Both the position numbers and the translations under genes were made by a program. A stretch of DNA of 5,305 nucleotides, taken from Treponema sp. GTDB lineage: Bacteria > Spirochaetota > Spirochaetia > Treponematales > Breznakiellaceae. Below the pieces are notes generated by a model. The model was not told where the DNA came from. It did not search any database and saw nothing but the letters and a program-made list of their open reading frames with translations. Location of the stretch: contig JAITLF010000343.1 in NCBI GenBank assembly GCA_031278025.1, positions 1 through 5,305 of the forward strand. The letters run 5' to 3'. Below, piece by piece: positions 5,084 through 5,305 of this stretch; positions within the stretch are counted from its first letter, which is position 1; each line of letters begins with the position of its first letter.

Positions 5084-5229
5084 TGGCGCGGGGAGATATC
5101 CCCGGAAGTTCGGGGGATATCCGCGCAAACGCGGGGCACACCCCCGAAGAGTGCGCGGGGATCCGCCCCGCACTCTGCTGGGGGGCATGGGGGCCGAAGG
5201 ACCCCGGCCCTCCGGACCCCCAAAGGGGT
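5066..5229. repeat. cluster of short GC-rich hairpins between two genes
   Basis: Seven stem-loops lie almost end to end. From low to high coordinate: AAGGGG/CCCCTT (5066-5083); CGGGGA-GATA-TCCCCG (5089-5104), overlapping CCCCG/CGGGG (5100-5115); CCGCG-CAAA-CGCGG (5121-5134); GGGG-CACA-CCCC (5133-5144); a long stem at 5148-5176; and ACCCC-CAAA-GGGGT (5216-5229). A short CCGG-CCCT-CCGG (5204-5215) sits inside the last stretch. Several have four-base loops. No long reading frame here looks like protein. On the minus strand the cluster follows the stop of the upstream gene and precedes GH57, so it would lie in a shared untranslated region. I do not recognise it as a named RNA or repeat family. 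Confidence 0.6.
5148..5176. other. strong imperfect inverted repeat (hairpin)
   Basis: Eight contiguous pairs (5148-5155 with 5169-5176), a bulged C at 5156, three further pairs (5157-5159 with 5166-5168) and a six-base loop. It is the most stable-looking stem in the gap. Neither flank carries a run of T in either direction, so a simple Rho-independent terminator is not shown. It could shield the 3' end of the upstream mRNA from nucleases, or be one unit of the surrounding cluster. Confidence 0.55.
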
Positions 5230-5240
5230 GGCGAGGCCTC

Positions 5241-5305
5241 TTAGCGGCTCGCCGTCATCGCTTCCTTCATTTCCTTTACGTAGCGGTAGATGTGGGGTGC
5301 GGCTT
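5241..5305 (-). CDS. 3' end of an unidentified gene (partial)
   Basis: On the minus strand an open frame enters at the window edge, covers 20 codons and stops at TAA (5241-5243). The peptide ends HIYRYVKEMKEAMTASR: charged, with an amphipathic-helix look and ordinary codon use, as in the C-terminal helix of a soluble protein. It has no repeats or low complexity, unlike the translations of the hairpin region just beyond its stop. It points the same way as the GH57 gene, 273 bases downstream. The fragment is too short to assign a function. It could be a chance open frame, but the composition and the clean stop just before the hairpin region favour a real gene end. Confidence 0.5.
   Translation of the reverse strand, partial: AAPHIYRYVKEMKEAMTASR

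Noticed and set aside
5000..5223. Two minus-strand short frames across the hairpin cluster
   Set aside because: Both are Pro/Arg/Gly-rich translations of the palindromes with no ribosome binding site; the stem structure explains the sequence better.

Overview
The window looks like part of a spirochaete chromosome, most likely a Treponema or close relative. The main evidence is an elongation factor P that reads like treponemal EF-P, especially its C-terminal third; this rests on recognition, not a search. Base composition is uneven by eye: efp and the gap before it are moderate to AT-rich, the GH57 gene is GC-richer, and the methyltransferase gene with its tail is very GC-rich.

All supported genes lie on the minus strand, so transcription runs from the right end to the left. 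In that order: (1) the last 20 codons of an unidentified gene (5241-5305); (2) a 273-base gap packed with short GC-rich hairpins (4968-5240); (3) a 649-residue GH57 / 4-alpha-glucanotransferase-like protein (3018-4967) with the family fold but apparently without the catalytic Glu; (4) an 84-base gap with an AT-rich tandem 14-mer; (5) efp (2370-2933); (6) a two-domain SAM methyltransferase-like protein (629-2236), whose conserved N-terminus appears to extend to about 2313 without a normal start codon; (7) a 21-bp-period repeat tract (about 61-757) that encodes Pro-rich heptads in the methyltransferase frame.

The most notable feature is that tract. The methyltransferase frame enters it at about 757 and keeps an exact 21-bp register for 33 units, to about 65. 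It is interrupted only by five TAG codons, all at heptad position 1, where sister units have CAG (Gln), GAG (Glu) or Ala. It then runs on through ten DLSLE(P/L/V)P units to a TGA at 32-34. It may be one long repeat-tailed gene with a spread amber codon, a gene whose ambers are read through, or a tail in decay. The ten central units are also DNA palindromes.

Functionally, efp lies directly upstream of this gene, whose product is rich in Pro-Pro motifs, the sequences at which EF-P relieves ribosome stalling. Whether this is more than coincidence is open. No mobile element, CRISPR array, tRNA or rRNA was seen.
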